From Welwitschia mirabilis (lineage: Eukaryota > Gnetophyta > Gnetopsida > Welwitschiales), in contig JBOZIK010000001.1 of assembly GCA_051453625.1 (NCBI GenBank), positions 110,051,951 to 110,115,950 on the forward strand: a stretch of 64,000 nt of DNA. The letters run 5' to 3'. The translations under genes and the position numbers were made by a program. This document shows, piece by piece, positions 11,845 to 24,629 of this stretch (within the stretch, counting starts at the first letter, position 1; every line of letters begins with the position of its first letter). Below the pieces are notes generated by a model. It saw nothing but the letters and a program-made list of their open reading frames with translations, was not told the origin of the DNA and ran no database searches.

Positions 11845-14662
11845 TGATGAAGCCTACATTTTTTATGAAATAAGGTATTAATAATCATAGGTATACATTA
11901 TGCTTCAACTTATAATACTACGCTTAGAAGTGTTTTTGTAATTTTTACATAATAGTGATCTTAGAGATTTAATAAGCTCAAATGGTAAATTATGATATAA
12001 TTTAAAGATACTCATGATGATTGTAACTAGGAGGTTGAGATTAAGCATGAAAATGCAAAGTATGGAGGAGCAATTTAACCTATCAACTTTGTAAATAATT
12101 CATAGTTCCTTTTCCATAATCATATATAATTCACTTACTAATGTAATTATTTTAAATTATTTTAACATGGCATGCATGTCATTAGATGATATTAAAGACT
12201 TTCAGGACAGTAGTACCTAGAAAGTTACATTCTAGGAGTTATAATTTGTACATTTCTAGTTATTTTTTAGTTAAATTTTATGTTTTCATGTAATATAATT
12301 CATAAGTAATAAAGAGTTTAGGTAGTTATCTTGTAAACTACCTATAGTACTACAACTTCATTTCCATAACTAAAATGACATTGTAGTAGCATATGATAAT
12401 TTTACCACTCAAAGATGACTTACAGGCAAAAATGTAGTGGTTATGGTAACTTCTTAGCTTGAAACTGATGTAAGTTCACCTATAGATATCTTGCTTAATA
12501 TGTAAACAAGAATACAACGTTATTATATCAAATGTATGCCACTTTTATAGGATTCAAGCTGTTCTCACACATTGGAAGGACATTTTCTACTTTAACTATC
12601 TGACATTTCTTCACTTCTAAATTGATATTATCTTTGTATCAGCTTTGTAAGCCTCACACATTATTTATTCATATCTTTTGCTATCAAATAAATCTATTTT
12701 TAGCCTCATACATTCTTTTATATCTCATTTTCCATCACCTTTTCTATCATTTTCATTCATACAGAGGGAATTATAAGGGTGGTAAAGTGGATGTAATTGG
12801 GTAGTGTAGAAGGAAGAAAAGGCATTAAATCTTATAAGTAATTGGATTAAATACTAATGGAAATAGCTACAATTTCATCTAAAACCAATAAGTATTATTT
12901 GTCTTAGTTTTTATGCTTTTGGTTACTTAATTTATGCATTTTTATCATCCTTTTCTTTTAATTTAGTTAGACTTCTTATCGCATGTCTCATAATTAGTGC
13001 TAATTAGATAGTTATACATTTAGTACTAATTATAACATATTGTAATTTTGCATGGTAATCACTCTATATTTAAAAAATCATGTTTTTATTCCTTTCTTTC
13101 TTTATTTCTTCCATTGTTCTCATTTTTTTAGTATATTTTTTGATATTCCATCTTTCTTCTAAGGGAAATGATGATAAATTTTTTGTTTTATCCTTTCTAG
13201 TAGTAGTAGATTAATTTTTAAATATTTTATTTACATTTATATAAGATTGAAATTATTTATTTTTGTATGAAGTTTTTTCTCCTCTTTTTTGTTTTCTCAA
13301 AATTGTAGTAGACTAGTAAATTTTAGTGCTTGTTTTAACCATAACTTATTTTCTACAACTTCAATGATTTTAAAAAGTTTATTATAGTTTTATCTCATAA
13401 TTTAAAATCATCAATTAGTTAAAACCCCAATTTGACCTAAGAAATTCCTTTTTTTTTAATCATTTACAATCAAATTTATAGTTTTACTTAGAAAACTTTG
13501 TAAGTTATGAAATCTTCATTTTTCTTGATTTTGCATAGTGAGTTTCTCTATTATTATTGCTATTTTTTTAAAAATTTAAGATCTTATATTTTATTTTTTG
13601 AAGTACCTTTGAATATGAAAGTCATTTTTTCTCAATGTTTGTAGTTTGCTTAAGATTTTTTGTCAAAGTAGGGTTGACTATAATTTTGGCAGTTTTTTTA
13701 GATGAATTATTTGTATTGATTTCAATTGATTCTACTTAATCTGAATATAAAATACTAGGAACTTATTTTAGAATATATTCTAAGTATTTTGAAGGTTCTA
13801 AAAATGTTCAAGTCTATTCTTTTGAATTTTCTCTCTTTCTTTTCTCTCTGTTTTTTCTTTTTACTCTTTTTATTAGTCAAAATAGCTTGAAATTGACTAA
13901 GTGATGCTTTAATTTAATGAACACCCAGTTTTCATCAATTACCTATTTATTTAGAACCTAGTTTACATGTTTTAATGCTTTTATAACTCATTTCATGATA
14001 ATAAAGGAGTTATCTTTTAAGTCAAATGTATTAAAATTGAGTAAACACTTAATAAAAATCAAATGATTTGATATGTTGATTTGAAGAGTCTAGCTTTTTA
14101 TGTATTATCTTTTGACTCTAATAGTTGTACATTCTGTATAGAATGGAATGTGACATTTTTATTACCTACTTATATCTATTTTTTATATGAAAATGACATT
14201 GCTAGATTTAATTAGTTAAATTCCTTTACTCATTCATATAAGTTATGACTGATCTTTAGATTCATATCGAATGTTTATAAAAGATTACTTCTTTTTATTT
14301 TGTTGTATCTCATTTTTCACATCTTCTGACATCACATGTTTATGCATGTAGTAATCTATAGCAATTGTATTACTTGTATGTCACATAAAAGAAATAGTTC
14401 TTTGATCATGTAAAGAAGTTATTTGATAAGACAATATTAATATTGCTATATGAATTTTTATCAAATGTTCCATTGTTTTAATGCTTGTGTACTTTCACTA
14501 TATATGTGATTTGACTTAGGAGATTATTTATGCTTTAGTTTAAAACTTGTATATTTTATTTTCTTTCCTTAAGTTGAATTATTATGTTAAGTACACATTT
14601 ATTTTTACAAAGGATCAAAGTGTGATCTCCTCATTTTAAAAATTGAGTTTTTTCTTCATTCA
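11845..14662 (+). repeat. 5' LTR of element E
   Basis: Starts TGATGAAGCC and ends CTTCATTCA. It matches 15766-18645 block by block: for example TTTTAACATGG near 12165 and 16084, GGGAATT near 12768 and 16700, TGATTTTGCATAGTGA near 13530 and 17449, and TTGAATTATTATGTTAAGTACACATTTATT near the end. Its AT-rich interior has no gene. Confidence 0.75.
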
Positions 14663-14666
14663 AAAT

Positions 14667-14684
14667 TAATGTAGTTATTGGGGA
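14667..14684 (+). promoter_or_regulatory. primer-binding site of element E, tRNA-Asp type
   Basis: TAATGTAGTTATTGGGGA begins four bases after the LTR. Aligned to TGGCGCCGTTGCCGGGGA, all differences but one are C-to-T or G-to-A. This links E to the Athila/Tat side of Ty3/Gypsy even though it has no coding region. Confidence 0.6.
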
Positions 14685-15765
14685 ATACTTGTTATTTTTA
14701 TGTAACACATTATACCTTTCTTTGAGAACTTATATACATCGATTGAAAGTTTCTTGGTTTTAAGTGCTTTTTATATTATAATTACATTGATGAAATCTTG
14801 AAAAGTACATTACTACAATTAGCTTTCTAGGTGTCTAAATTCTAAATTTCACTACTTTTCTTTGCATTCATTTTTTTTGTTAAATATGAAGTATTCATGA
14901 GTAAAATTTGATTCATATAGAAAAACATATATATGGCTATGAATCATCTTCATTACATATTCCATTTTCATCTTTATTTTGATTTATCTTTTAGATGTAA
15001 ATATGACAGAATCTTAAAAACTAAAAGATGAAAAATCCTTTTCCCCTTTAAACTTAAAAATATTGGTACCCTTTTGGATGATGAAATGAGCTCTATGAAT
15101 ATCACATAGTCACATTTAGAAGGGTTACAAGCTTTCGAGAAGACTTACTCTTTGTTTATTTTCTAAAAATTATTAATATAAAAAAATTTCTTATTCTTGT
15201 TTGTAATTTGTCTTTTATAATAAATTGTAACTAAGCTCTATATTTTTTGCCTCAAAATCGTAGTTTTAATTTAAGTTAAAAGGTATAACTAGTTGTTTTA
15301 TAAGTCTTAAATCATCATATTTATTAATATTTTGTATTTAATTTTTGATCATTTTTATATACTAGTGTACGTTTTCCATGTGTGAAGGCTATGTGAATTA
15401 GTATCTTTTGTAACGCTATAGTATAATATGATATTTGAGTGTATTTTTTTACACTTAGATTGGTTTCATGTTTTTATTTTCTTCTGAATAAGACTTGATA
15501 AAAATTTTACTTGACTTTGTAAATTAATGAATAAAATGTTAAAGTTTTTGATGTTCTTGCATTTTAATTACTAAATCCTATGACATATACATCATTATGC
15601 TTTTATGATTACTTTTACTATTGTTATGTATGTTGTTTTATTTACAAGATAAATATGTAGAACCACAACCATTTACATGAGCTATAAACATCTTGGTTTT
15701 TAATAGGCTTTATTCATCTTATTTTTATCACTTACTAAGATGCACAAGGAGACTAGTTGTGGGTG
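14685..15765 (+). mobile_element. non-coding interior of element E with polypurine tract
   Basis: About 1.1 kb without any gag or pol motif. The end, AGGAGACTAGTTGTGGGTG, directly before the 3' LTR is the likely polypurine tract for plus-strand priming. Short frames are all interrupted. Confidence 0.6.
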
Positions 15766-18645
15766 TGATGAAGCCTAAATTTTTGATAAAATAATATATT
15801 AATATTCATAATTTTACATTATTTTTCAAATTATAATACTATACTTAAAGGTATTTTTATGTTGTTGAGGTAATAGGGAAGTTAGATAATCAATGAGAAT
15901 AAAATGATGCATTATGATATAGTTTGAGGCTATTCATGATGATTGTGATTAGAAGCTCGAGATCAAGTGTGAAAATGTGGAGCATGGAGGATCACTTCAA
16001 TCTATTAACTTTATAAATTATTCCTAGGCCCTTTTCCATTATCATATGTTGTCCACTTATCAATGCAATGATTTTAAGTCATTTTAACATGGAATGCATA
16101 ACATTAGATGACATTAATAATATTTACTATATCAATAGTTGATAATTTACATTTTGGAAGCTATATTTTATACATTTCTAGTCATTGTTTAGTCAAATTT
16201 GATGTTTTCATGTAATACAAGCCATAAGAGATAAATTGAGTCATTTTATTCTTTGGAATTTTAGCTAGTTAGTTTTCAAACTACCTACATCACTATAACA
16301 CTAAAGTGGTATTACAATGCCATATGGTAGTTTTGCCTACTCAAACATGAATTACATATAGAAATGTAATGTTTTTGATAACTCTTTGGCCCATAACTGA
16401 TTCAAGTGAACCTATAAATATTCCTAACCCTCAATGTTCAAATATAAATAACAACATTATTATAACAAATTTGTACCATTTTGATGTGATTCAAGCCATC
16501 TCAAGCATTTGAAGGAGATTTTCTGCTTTAATTTTCTTATATTTCTTTACTTCCAAGGTGATCTTATCTTTATATTAGCTTTGAAGCTCTTCTAATTTTT
16601 TTTACTCACATCTTTTTCTATTACATCAATTTCTTTTTATCCTCCTACATCATTTTAAATTTCATTTTTCATTACATTTTCTCCCATTTTCATTAGAGGG
16701 AATTGCAGAGAGGGTGAAGTGCACATGATTAGGCAGTGTAAGAGGAGGATAAGGCATTAAATAATGTATGAAATTGGATTTAAAACTAATAAAAGGGATA
16801 TTATTTCCTCTGAAATCAATAAATGTTTTTTCCTTACATTTTATACTAGTGGTTACTTGATTTATGGATTTTAATCATATTTTTTCTAATTTAGTTAGAC
16901 TTATTATAGCATTTTAAATAAGTAGTCCTAATTAGATTGTTATACATTTACTAAATATCATGGCATACTATGATGTTTCATGATTGATCACTTTACGTTA
17001 AATAAATCATGTATTTTGTCCCTATTTTTCTTTCTTTCCTCCATTCTTTTCATTTTTCTAATATATTTTCCATGAATTCACCTTTCTTCTAAGACAAATA
17101 ATGATGAAATTCTATTTATATTTTCCAATAGTTATAAATTTATTCCTACATTTTATTTACATTTATCTAAGGTAAAAACTATCTATTTTGCATGAAATTT
17201 TTTCTCTTCTTTTTCCTCTTCTCAAAAATCAAAATAGCCTAGTAAATTTTAGTGTTTGGATTAATCATAATTCTTTCTCTACAACTTCAATGGTTCTGAA
17301 ACTTTGTTAGGAGATTCCTCTCATCATTTATAAACTTTTATCCTAAATTATTTAGAGCCCAAATTCAGTCTCAAAAACTCATTTTTCAGCCATTTACAAT
17401 TAAAGAAGTTGTTATAAAAATTTTTTAACTATGAAATCTTAATTTTCTTGATTTTGCATAGTGAATTTCTCTATTATTATTGATGTCTATTTAAAAATTT
17501 AGGATTTTATTTTATATTAGTTTTTGAGTACTTTTTGAATAATTAATCCATTATTTTTCAAGTTTTGTATTTTACTTAATATTATTTATCAAATTAGGGT
17601 TAACTATAATTTTTGCAAGTTCTTTTAAATGAACTATTTCTATCGATTTTAATCATTCTACTTAATCTTGAAGATTTAATACTAGAAATTTATTTTAGGA
17701 TATATTCTAAGTATTTTTAAGATTTTAAAAATTTCTAAATCTATTCTTCTGAATTTTATTTCTCTCTTTTCTCTCTGTTCTTCCTTTTTCCTCTTTCTAT
17801 TGGTCAAAATAGCTTAAAATTCACTTAGTGTTACATTGATTTAATGAACATTCTTATGCTTGTTTTTATCAATTAACTACTAATTTAGAATCTAATTTAA
17901 ATGTTTTAATTTTTTGATAACGCATTTCATATTAAGTAAAAGAATTATCTTTCAAGTCAAATGTATTAAAATTTAGTAAAAATCTTGTTAAAGTCAAATG
18001 GTTTATTATGTTGATTTGAAGAATCTAGCTTTTCAAGTATTACATTTTGATTCTAGGTGGTTGTACGTTTTTTATATCATGGAATGTGATGTTTGGATTA
18101 CTTAATTACATCGATATGATATAATTTCAAGTAGCGAACATTTCAAGAAAAATTGTTTATATATGAAAATGACTTTGATAGATTTGACTATTTAAATTCT
18201 TTTACTTATTTGTATGATTTGTAAATGATCTTTACAATTATAGTAAACATTTATAAAAGATTAATTATTTTTATTTTATTATATTTCTTTTTTCACATCT
18301 CATGAAATTATATTTTTATGCCTGTCATCCTTTATAATAATTATAAGTTATGTGTTGTAATTACTTGTATATCACATAAAAAAAATGATTGCTTTATCAT
18401 TTAAAGTAACAATTTGATAAGAAGATATTAATATTTTCATATGAATTCTTATCAATTATTCTATTAGTTTGATATTCATGTGCTTTCAATGTATATGAAA
18501 TTTGACCTAGGAGATTTTTTATGCCTTAAATTAAACATTTTATACTTTTTCCCCCTAAGTTGAATTATCATGTTAAGTACACATTTATTTGTGAAGGCTT
18601 AAATCATGGTCTTCTCATTTTAAAAATTGATTTTTACTTTGTTAA
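15766..18645 (+). repeat. 3' LTR of element E
   Basis: Starts TGATGAAGCCTAAATT, following GTGGGTG. It is collinear with the 5' LTR to CTCATTTTAAAAATTGATTTTT near 18640. Many small indels and substitutions separate the two copies, so insertion is old. The exact last base is uncertain by a few bases. Confidence 0.73.
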
Positions 18646-18651
18646 TTCTTT

Positions 18652-19750
18652 GAGTCATTAAATCCTATTTTTACTACTAATGATAATGTTAATAACTCTT
18701 TTGATGTTAAATTTGGTAAACCTAAAGATGATAACGATGGTCAAAGGGCTATTGAATAAACTTCTATTGATGACATAAATTATAGTATAAATCAAATACC
18801 CATTCCTATATAAATTCAAGGTGAATATAAGCCTAGATGTTTATTAAAATATTAAAATATTAATGATCAATAAAAAAATAAGAGGCTAACCTCTTATCAT
18901 AATTAATCCAATACTGTAAGTCTAAGTGATGCTTCTTTAAGGACAAGAAGATAGCAAAATCTTGGTGCAATCACAAAAGATAAGGTACGAAAAAATATTC
19001 TAAAATATTATTAAGCATTAAGTTGTAAATCCTTAAATAAAGCTCTTATTTACTTCAAGAAAGCTATAAGATATCCAAATTGGATAAAGGAAATGGAGGA
19101 TGAAATTTCCCAAATTAAAAAGATTAAGACATGTGTTCTTATTTTTAGGCCAAAAAATAAAAATGTCATTGGTAGTGAATGGATATATAGAACTAAATAT
19201 AATTTTAATAATATAATTAACAAGTATAAGGCTTGTTTTATTACTCTTGGTTTTTTTGTAGGAAGCAGGCATAGATTATGGAGAAACATATGTTCTTACT
19301 GCATGCATTAAATCAATGAGAGCCTTTCTTACATATTCTTACAAAAATTATATGACTTTTTAGTAGATGGATATTAAATTTTCCCTTCGAAAATGGGTTT
19401 CTTGAAGAAGAGGTATACATATAACAACCCAAAGTGTTGTAAAACAAGGTATGAAAAATAATGATTACATATTAAAAAAAGGCATTATATGATATGAAAA
19501 AAGTCCTAAGGCCTTGGTTTTTAGATTCATACTTAAGAAACCATGGGTACAGGAAATGTCATGCTAAAAATATCTTATATAAGAAAACAATTAAAGGCCA
19601 TTTAATCTTTATCTTAATCTATGCTAATGGCATTATTTTTGATAGAATAGATAATAAGCTCATTGACAAATGTAAGGTGAATAGGAAAACAGAATTTGAA
19701 ATGACATATCTTGATCTATTCTCTTACTACCTTGCAATCCAAATCTAGTA
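18652..19750 (+). pseudogene. Ty1/Copia element F, linker and reverse transcriptase
   Basis: After element E the frame resumes (GAGTCATTAAATCC...) with the variable linker. The RT begins near 19025: NWIKEMEDEISQIKK, then IGSEWIYRTKYN, matching W..AM..E....... and IG.KWV.K.K. GIDYGETY follows in another frame at about 19268. Near 19470-19510 is KKALYDMKK, aligned to KSLYGLKQAPR. The catalytic YVDD box reads YANG, and FEMTYLDL aligns to F.M.DLG. RT copies element RNA into DNA; loss of both Asp residues, plus frameshifts and stops, makes this copy inactive. It is separated from its integrase by 6.8 kb of element E. Confidence 0.85.
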
Positions 19751-19759
19751 AACTTCAAA

Positions 19760-20530
19760 GGTATTTTCTTGCATCAAGGTAAGCATGCATCAGACATATT
19801 AAAGAAATTTCATATGCATGAATGTAAATCCATCTTCACTCCTTTACCAACTAATCACAAACTTAAAAAAGATACATCACAAACTTAAAAAAGATACAGA
19901 GGGAGATGAGATTGATGAATACATTTATAGATCAATGATTAGAAGTCTAATATATTTAACTATAACTCATCTTATTATCTAATATGCAGTTAGTCTTATG
20001 TCTAGATTCATGACATGTCTTAGAAAGCCTCGCCTTGATGTAGTTAAATGAATATTAAATTATGTTAAACATACATTATATTTTGGTTTATTTTATAAAC
20101 CTAACAATAATCCTCAATGTGTTAGATATGTTAAAGCATATTGCGCAGGTAGTTGCAATGATAGAAAAAGTACAACAACCTATGCAATGCTTCTTGTTGT
20201 AAGCTCTTTTTATTAGGCAAGCAAGAAATGATCATGTGTAACTCTTTTTATTATAAAATCTAAATAAATAGATATCCAATTAGCAAGCCAACAATTGGTA
20301 TAGCTTGATAAGTTATTTAAAGGTCTTACAATTCCAATTGATAAGGCCATTCATCTCCTATGTGATAGTTTTTTAGTTGTTGTAATATCCAAAAATCCTA
20401 TCATGCATGCTAAAACAAAGCATATTAATATTAAATTTCATTACATAAGAAATCTCATTGATAAGGTCTTCTTATTCTTGATTATTGTCCCTCCAAACAA
20501 CAACTTGCTAATTTTTTTCATAAGATCTCT
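19760..20530 (+). pseudogene. Ty1/Copia element F, RNase H region
   Basis: After CATCAAGG..KHASDILKKFH-like text near 19780, the frame reads YRSMIRSLIYLT (YR..IGSL.YLT), then MSRFM, VKHTLYFGLFY, AGSCNDRKSTTTYAM (AGS.DDRKSTSGY), and near 20350-20445 LLCDSF, KNPIMHAKTKHI and FHYIRNLI, matching CDN.SA, KNP..H.RTKHI and HFIR. These are the Copia RNase H signatures in the right order. Stops (TAA, TAG, TGA) interrupt it at former Gln and Trp positions. It would have removed the RNA strand of the hybrid. Followed directly by the polypurine tract. Confidence 0.85.
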
Positions 20531-20582
20531 AAATAAAGTAAGATTTTAAGAATTGAGGAAGAGACTAATGATCTTGAATATT

Positions 20583-20598
20583 AAGGTTAAGGGAGAGA
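20583..20598 (+). promoter_or_regulatory. polypurine tract of Copia F
   Basis: AAGGTTAAGGGAGAGA lies just after the RNase H region, where plant Copia elements carry their plus-strand primer. The LTR should begin a few bases later. Confidence 0.5.
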
Positions 20599-20600
20599 CA

Positions 20601-21400
20601 TAATAAAAACATGTAAATTTAAGATTGCCTTATCTATAAAATGGTGTCAAATTTAGTACTTGTATGTGCTTTTTCATCATGGACATTTGAATGTTCTTTT
20701 CTATTTTTATTTGATACGAGTATGTGTTATACATTTTTATTATGCCCTTCATGTTAAGGAAGAGATTGATGAGAAATTCCTTTTAAATCACATTAGAGGG
20801 CATAATAGTCTTAAATAAAGAAACAAATTTATCTATCAATCTTATTTATTAAAATACTCAAGTCAATTATGAAATGAGCTCTAAAGGTTAAGCCACATGA
20901 AATCTAAAGCAAAAATTAGTTAAATGTGTTACATTGTTAATACATGACTGTACAAGAATTATGCATAGAACAATGGAATATGATACACTACATGCTTTGC
21001 TCTATTCAATTTACTTACATTTACATTTAGAGCTTGTGCACTGGAGGATCTTTTATTTTGATCTGTAATCAGAAAGAAAAAGGAAAAATGGCTTGTTGCT
21101 TGGGGGAAAAAGAAAAGAAAAGATATTTGATTTTTATTATATCCCTCGAGGGAACTCTCATAATTCTTAATGCAAAAGTATTTTCCCCCCACCTAATTTA
21201 TAATCATGAATGAGATTTTGAGACAAAAATATTGGTTAGAGCCTTACTTGGGTGGCTTTCCTATAAATACCAATGACTCCTAAAAAATTGCTATAAGGTA
21301 CTCACTTTTATATTGCAATGCCATCACTAGAAAAATAAGCATGGGAGATAACTTAGTCATTTATTTCATTTTTTACATTCATTATTCTCTCTATAACATC
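20601..21400 (+). repeat. probable 3' LTR of Copia F
   Basis: Begins after the polypurine tract with TAATAAAAAC, which may be an eroded TG start. It contains TATAAATA at 21262. No second copy is in the window to fix its ends, so the right limit near 21400 is a guess from the TATA position. Confidence 0.4.
21262..21269 (+). promoter_or_regulatory. TATA box in probable Copia F LTR
   Basis: TATAAATA in TTCCTATAAATACC. It looks like a plant core promoter and agrees with the LTR reading. Confidence 0.45.
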
Positions 21401-22079
21401 TTTAATTAGTGATTTACAGAATAAGAATTATTATGCTACTACTTAAAAACTTCATGAGTTAATTCCTTTGTATTAGATAGTATTATTGGGATTCCAAAAG
21501 GAGATTTTCCTATTTTAGATGGCATGTTTTGGATGACCAAACTGTATTCCTATGAAAGTAGATTTTTGCGCTTATCAATTTACCAAAAAATTTGGATGAA
21601 TCTATGATGAAATGCTTTAGTTCATTACACTGTAGAGATTGGCAAAGTTATTGCTAGGAATGCGGAAGACAACTAGATAAAAATTGCCAATAGCTATACT
21701 CAAAATACTTAGGGATTAGTCTTCATCATAGACAACATGGCTAAGATTGATACAAAGGCATAAACCTCTTCACTTACAATCTTAGATTAAAATTCCTATA
21801 GCTCTGAAATAGAAAACAAATCAAACTATAATGATGATTATCCATTTACCCTGTATTTCATGCATAGGTTAGGTTCTTTGATAGGGCATGAGAAAAAAGA
21901 TGAATCTAGTAACATCATCTAAGAACATTATTTAAGGCCCTTTTAGAGAAATGCTAGTGTTAACATATATAAATCAACATCTATATCAAGCGTTTTGGAC
22001 CAATTTATTATAAATGAAGACATAAATTTACTTATTTTAATCAGATAATATGTCTTCTGTTACTTTGAATGTAGAATTT
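21401..22079. other. unassigned sequence between Copia F and LTR K
   Basis: Slightly less AT-rich than its surroundings, with interrupted plus-strand frames (about 21500-21960), but no motif I can assign. It could be remains of another element. Confidence 0.35.
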
Positions 22080-22309
22080 AATATTATTCTCTTCTCTATA
22101 ATAATTACAAATCTTTAGAATACATGGCAGAAGATGGACACAATTCAGCACAAAAATATAGTAGCAATAGAGATATGAGTTGGTAATACATAGAAGTAGT
22201 ATTGGAAGATATGGAAGAGGCATGTGGATATGGTATTAAAGACAGATCACAATAGCACCAATAGATAGAGGAATCTGACTCTAAAGACTATATGTTAGAC
22301 TCATATGAT

Positions 22310-22515
22310 GAATATTCCACCTAATGCTATATGATGATCTTCATCAAATGCTATTAGCCAACCTCTACCAAATGCTAAATGATGAAGATTCTCCCTAATG
22401 CTAGAAGATAAAATCCTATCTACCTAATGCTGCAACACAACATCCACCAAATACTATAGGATAAAATCTTTTCTACCACATTCTAAATGATGAAATATTC
22501 TACCTAACCCTATAA
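22310..22515 (+). repeat. diverged 25-30 bp tandem repeat in LTR K
   Basis: About eight imperfect units on the theme CACCTAATGCTATATGATGAA, e.g. CCAAATGCTAAATGATGAAG and ACCTAATGCTGCAACACAAC. The A LTRs hold a shorter version of the same array upstream of the TATA box, so it belongs to the U3 region. Confidence 0.6.
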
Positions 22516-22552
22516 GTTAAAAGCTCTCAATCATCTCAACCCTTCCTTTACC

Positions 22553-22560
22553 TACAAAAG
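22553..22560 (+). promoter_or_regulatory. TATA-like box of LTR K
   Basis: TACAAAAG in CCTACAAAAGGGA, aligned to TATAAAAG in both A LTRs, with one change from consensus. Confidence 0.45.
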
Positions 22561-23289
22561 GGATTTGATTTGGAAAGCAAAAGGATTTTGGAGCACCTAG
22601 TTGCAATGGTTTTCTAAGCATTTCTTTAGGAAGTAGGCTTACATTCAAGGATAGCTTGAGAAATTTTACCAGCATCTCTCTTCTTTTGATGTAATGTGTT
22701 TTTGTTTAATATATAAAAGTTATTTTTCTTTTGATTTCAAGTCTCGAGTCACTTTGTACTTGGAATACTTAGGTACCAACTTAACTATTATGTTTCATTT
22801 TTAATTGATTGAATTTGATAATTACTTCATTTAAGTCTTTGTAATTTTATGGATTCTGAGTAGCTAGGGTTCTTATTATCCATTTTTATTGCAAGGATGT
22901 TGCCACGTCCCAAATTTTTAATGATCAAGATTTAAGTTTAAAATATCCAGATAAATAAGTTAAAACAAAATAAGGCTATTATTTTATATTAATTTTTAGA
23001 TGTTTTCCTTTAGAGCTAATAGTCTTATAATTATTATTTTATACTTTGGCTTATTTCATTTAATTACTCATTTGGAAAATGCAACTAGTTGTGGATTTAA
23101 AATTGAAATTATTTTGAATAGAGTTGCTTAATGTCTAGAGTTATTATTTTTCAATGTTAAAGAACAACTTGAATTGTAATTGCTGTTATGCTTAGGGAAT
23201 ATTTTATTATTGCTGCTAATGTCTCGTTTATTATTTGCTAAATATGATAAGCATAATTGTTATTTACTATTTACCTAGTTCCTGATAAG

Positions 23290-23410
23290 ATAATGGAATC
23301 CCCACCACATCCACCACCTTCACCACTTCCACCACACCACTTTCACTACTTCTGCCACCTCCACCATTTCATCACACTACTTCCATGATCTCCACCACTT
23401 TCACAACTTC
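23290..23410 (+). repeat. CCA/CCT-rich pyrimidine minisatellite in LTR G
   Basis: Repeated variants of CCACCA, CTTCCACCA and CTCCACCA, on a C-rich strand in an otherwise very AT-rich window. It lies about 50 bases upstream of the TATA box, in U3. Confidence 0.7.
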
Positions 23411-23446
23411 TTTACTTGGTTCCTCTTCACATCCTATACTTTCTAC

Positions 23447-23454
23447 TATAAATA
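23447..23454 (+). promoter_or_regulatory. TATA box of LTR G
   Basis: TATAAATA in CTACTATAAATAGG, with a CCA-rich U3 upstream: a plausible core promoter. Confidence 0.55.
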
Positions 23455-24586
23455 GGATCTTCCTCTTGTCATATTCACATCTTTGGAAAGTTCTTACTAT
23501 TGAATCTTGTGATCTTAATCTTGGAGCTTGGAAAAAGCCTTGGAGTATTTTGATCTTTATGAGATCTTGAGTTTTGTCTTAAAATCAGTATGGTTTTATG
23601 GCTTACTTTAATATCTTATATGATTTATAGACTTTCAGCTATTTCTTGTATGTTCCAATTAATTCTTTCACCTTTTACATGATTCATATAAGTCTTTTTC
23701 TTATACATATAATATTTTGACTATGATTTCAATTCTATGCTTTAAACTTTGCTAAGTAAACAAATTATGTGACTTTAGGGGTTGGACCACATGAAGGGCT
23801 CCCATTTTCCAAGGGAGTAAGTTGTCAGAGTGATTACGGTAATGTTTATGACTCATCTACTTATGCATAACATGATGTCTTATAGCTTAATGGGGTTATC
23901 CTAACTAAATGATTTCTATTAGCCATAGGAATCAACCTCGAGAAAAAAGGGTATTTTTGACACAGTATTCTATTCACTATGTACTCTTGGATTTCTGAGA
24001 CTTGGATATGTGTATCCTTATTATTGTCTCTCATATGAGGTTTTGGAAACATTTGAGTTTCTTGAGAATCCTTTCAATATCTTGGAAGACCCCCTTATAT
24101 TAAACCTTTTTATGGATCATACCAGGAATTATGCTGATTTTACAATTCTCATATCACATTATATGTGCAGGTTTAGATACTAGTGTGGATTCTAGTCATT
24201 GAGGAAGATGTGATAGTTGCTAATAACATGGGATACGTTTGCTATTTATTTAATTCTTTTTGTACTTATAGTAGTAATATGTGGAAGAGTATTATTATTG
24301 TAAAGATTCTATGAATGTTATGTAAACATTGTAACTCTATTGTTATTCTTGAATCTATTTATAATTTAACATGTTCTTCAATGTTATCATGATGTTTTAA
24401 GTGCTTCTTTATAATTATGTTTTGTTATTATATTGAGATTTTGTTTAAAAAATGATAAATTTTTAATTTAGTTCATAGTTGTAATTAAAAAAGTTTAAAA
24501 CATTACATATAGTAGCATTTGTAATTTTGGGCAAAAACTAGAATGATACAATTTAGTATTAGATCTTAATTTTCTTTTACAAATAT

Positions 24587-24590
<4 letters not shown>

Positions 24591-24626
<36 letters not shown>
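24591..24626. repeat. AT dinucleotide microsatellite
   Basis: Eighteen uninterrupted AT units inside LTR G. A shorter run of the same kind is at 29725-29742, in the leader of element B. Confidence 0.95.

Positions 24627-24629
<3 letters not shown>

Larger units (their letters stand above)
11845..18645 (+). mobile_element. element E, long-LTR non-autonomous Gypsy-type element nested in Copia F
   Basis: Two direct LTRs of about 2.8-2.9 kb flank only 1.1 kb of non-coding interior that has a tRNA-Asp-type PBS and a G-rich tract before the 3' LTR. The left end is fixed by the Copia F reading frame, which stops at CCTTT|TGATGAAGCC. The right end is fixed by its resumption near 18652. Sequence next to the ends (CCTTT at 11840-11844, TTCTTT near 18646-18651) could be an eroded target duplication. 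The proportions fit a large retrotransposon derivative (LARD-like). An autonomous partner must have supplied its proteins; none is identified here. Confidence 0.75.

Noticed and set aside
19033-19289. Two minus-strand open frames
   Set aside because: They lie opposite the clear Copia F RT and are its antisense shadow.
20959-21192. Minus-strand frame of 77 codons
   Set aside because: Lies in the probable Copia F LTR; no domain, low-complexity Phe run.
22310-22515. CRISPR-like array
   Set aside because: Units are imperfect and there are no unique spacers; it is a U3 tandem repeat of a plant LTR.
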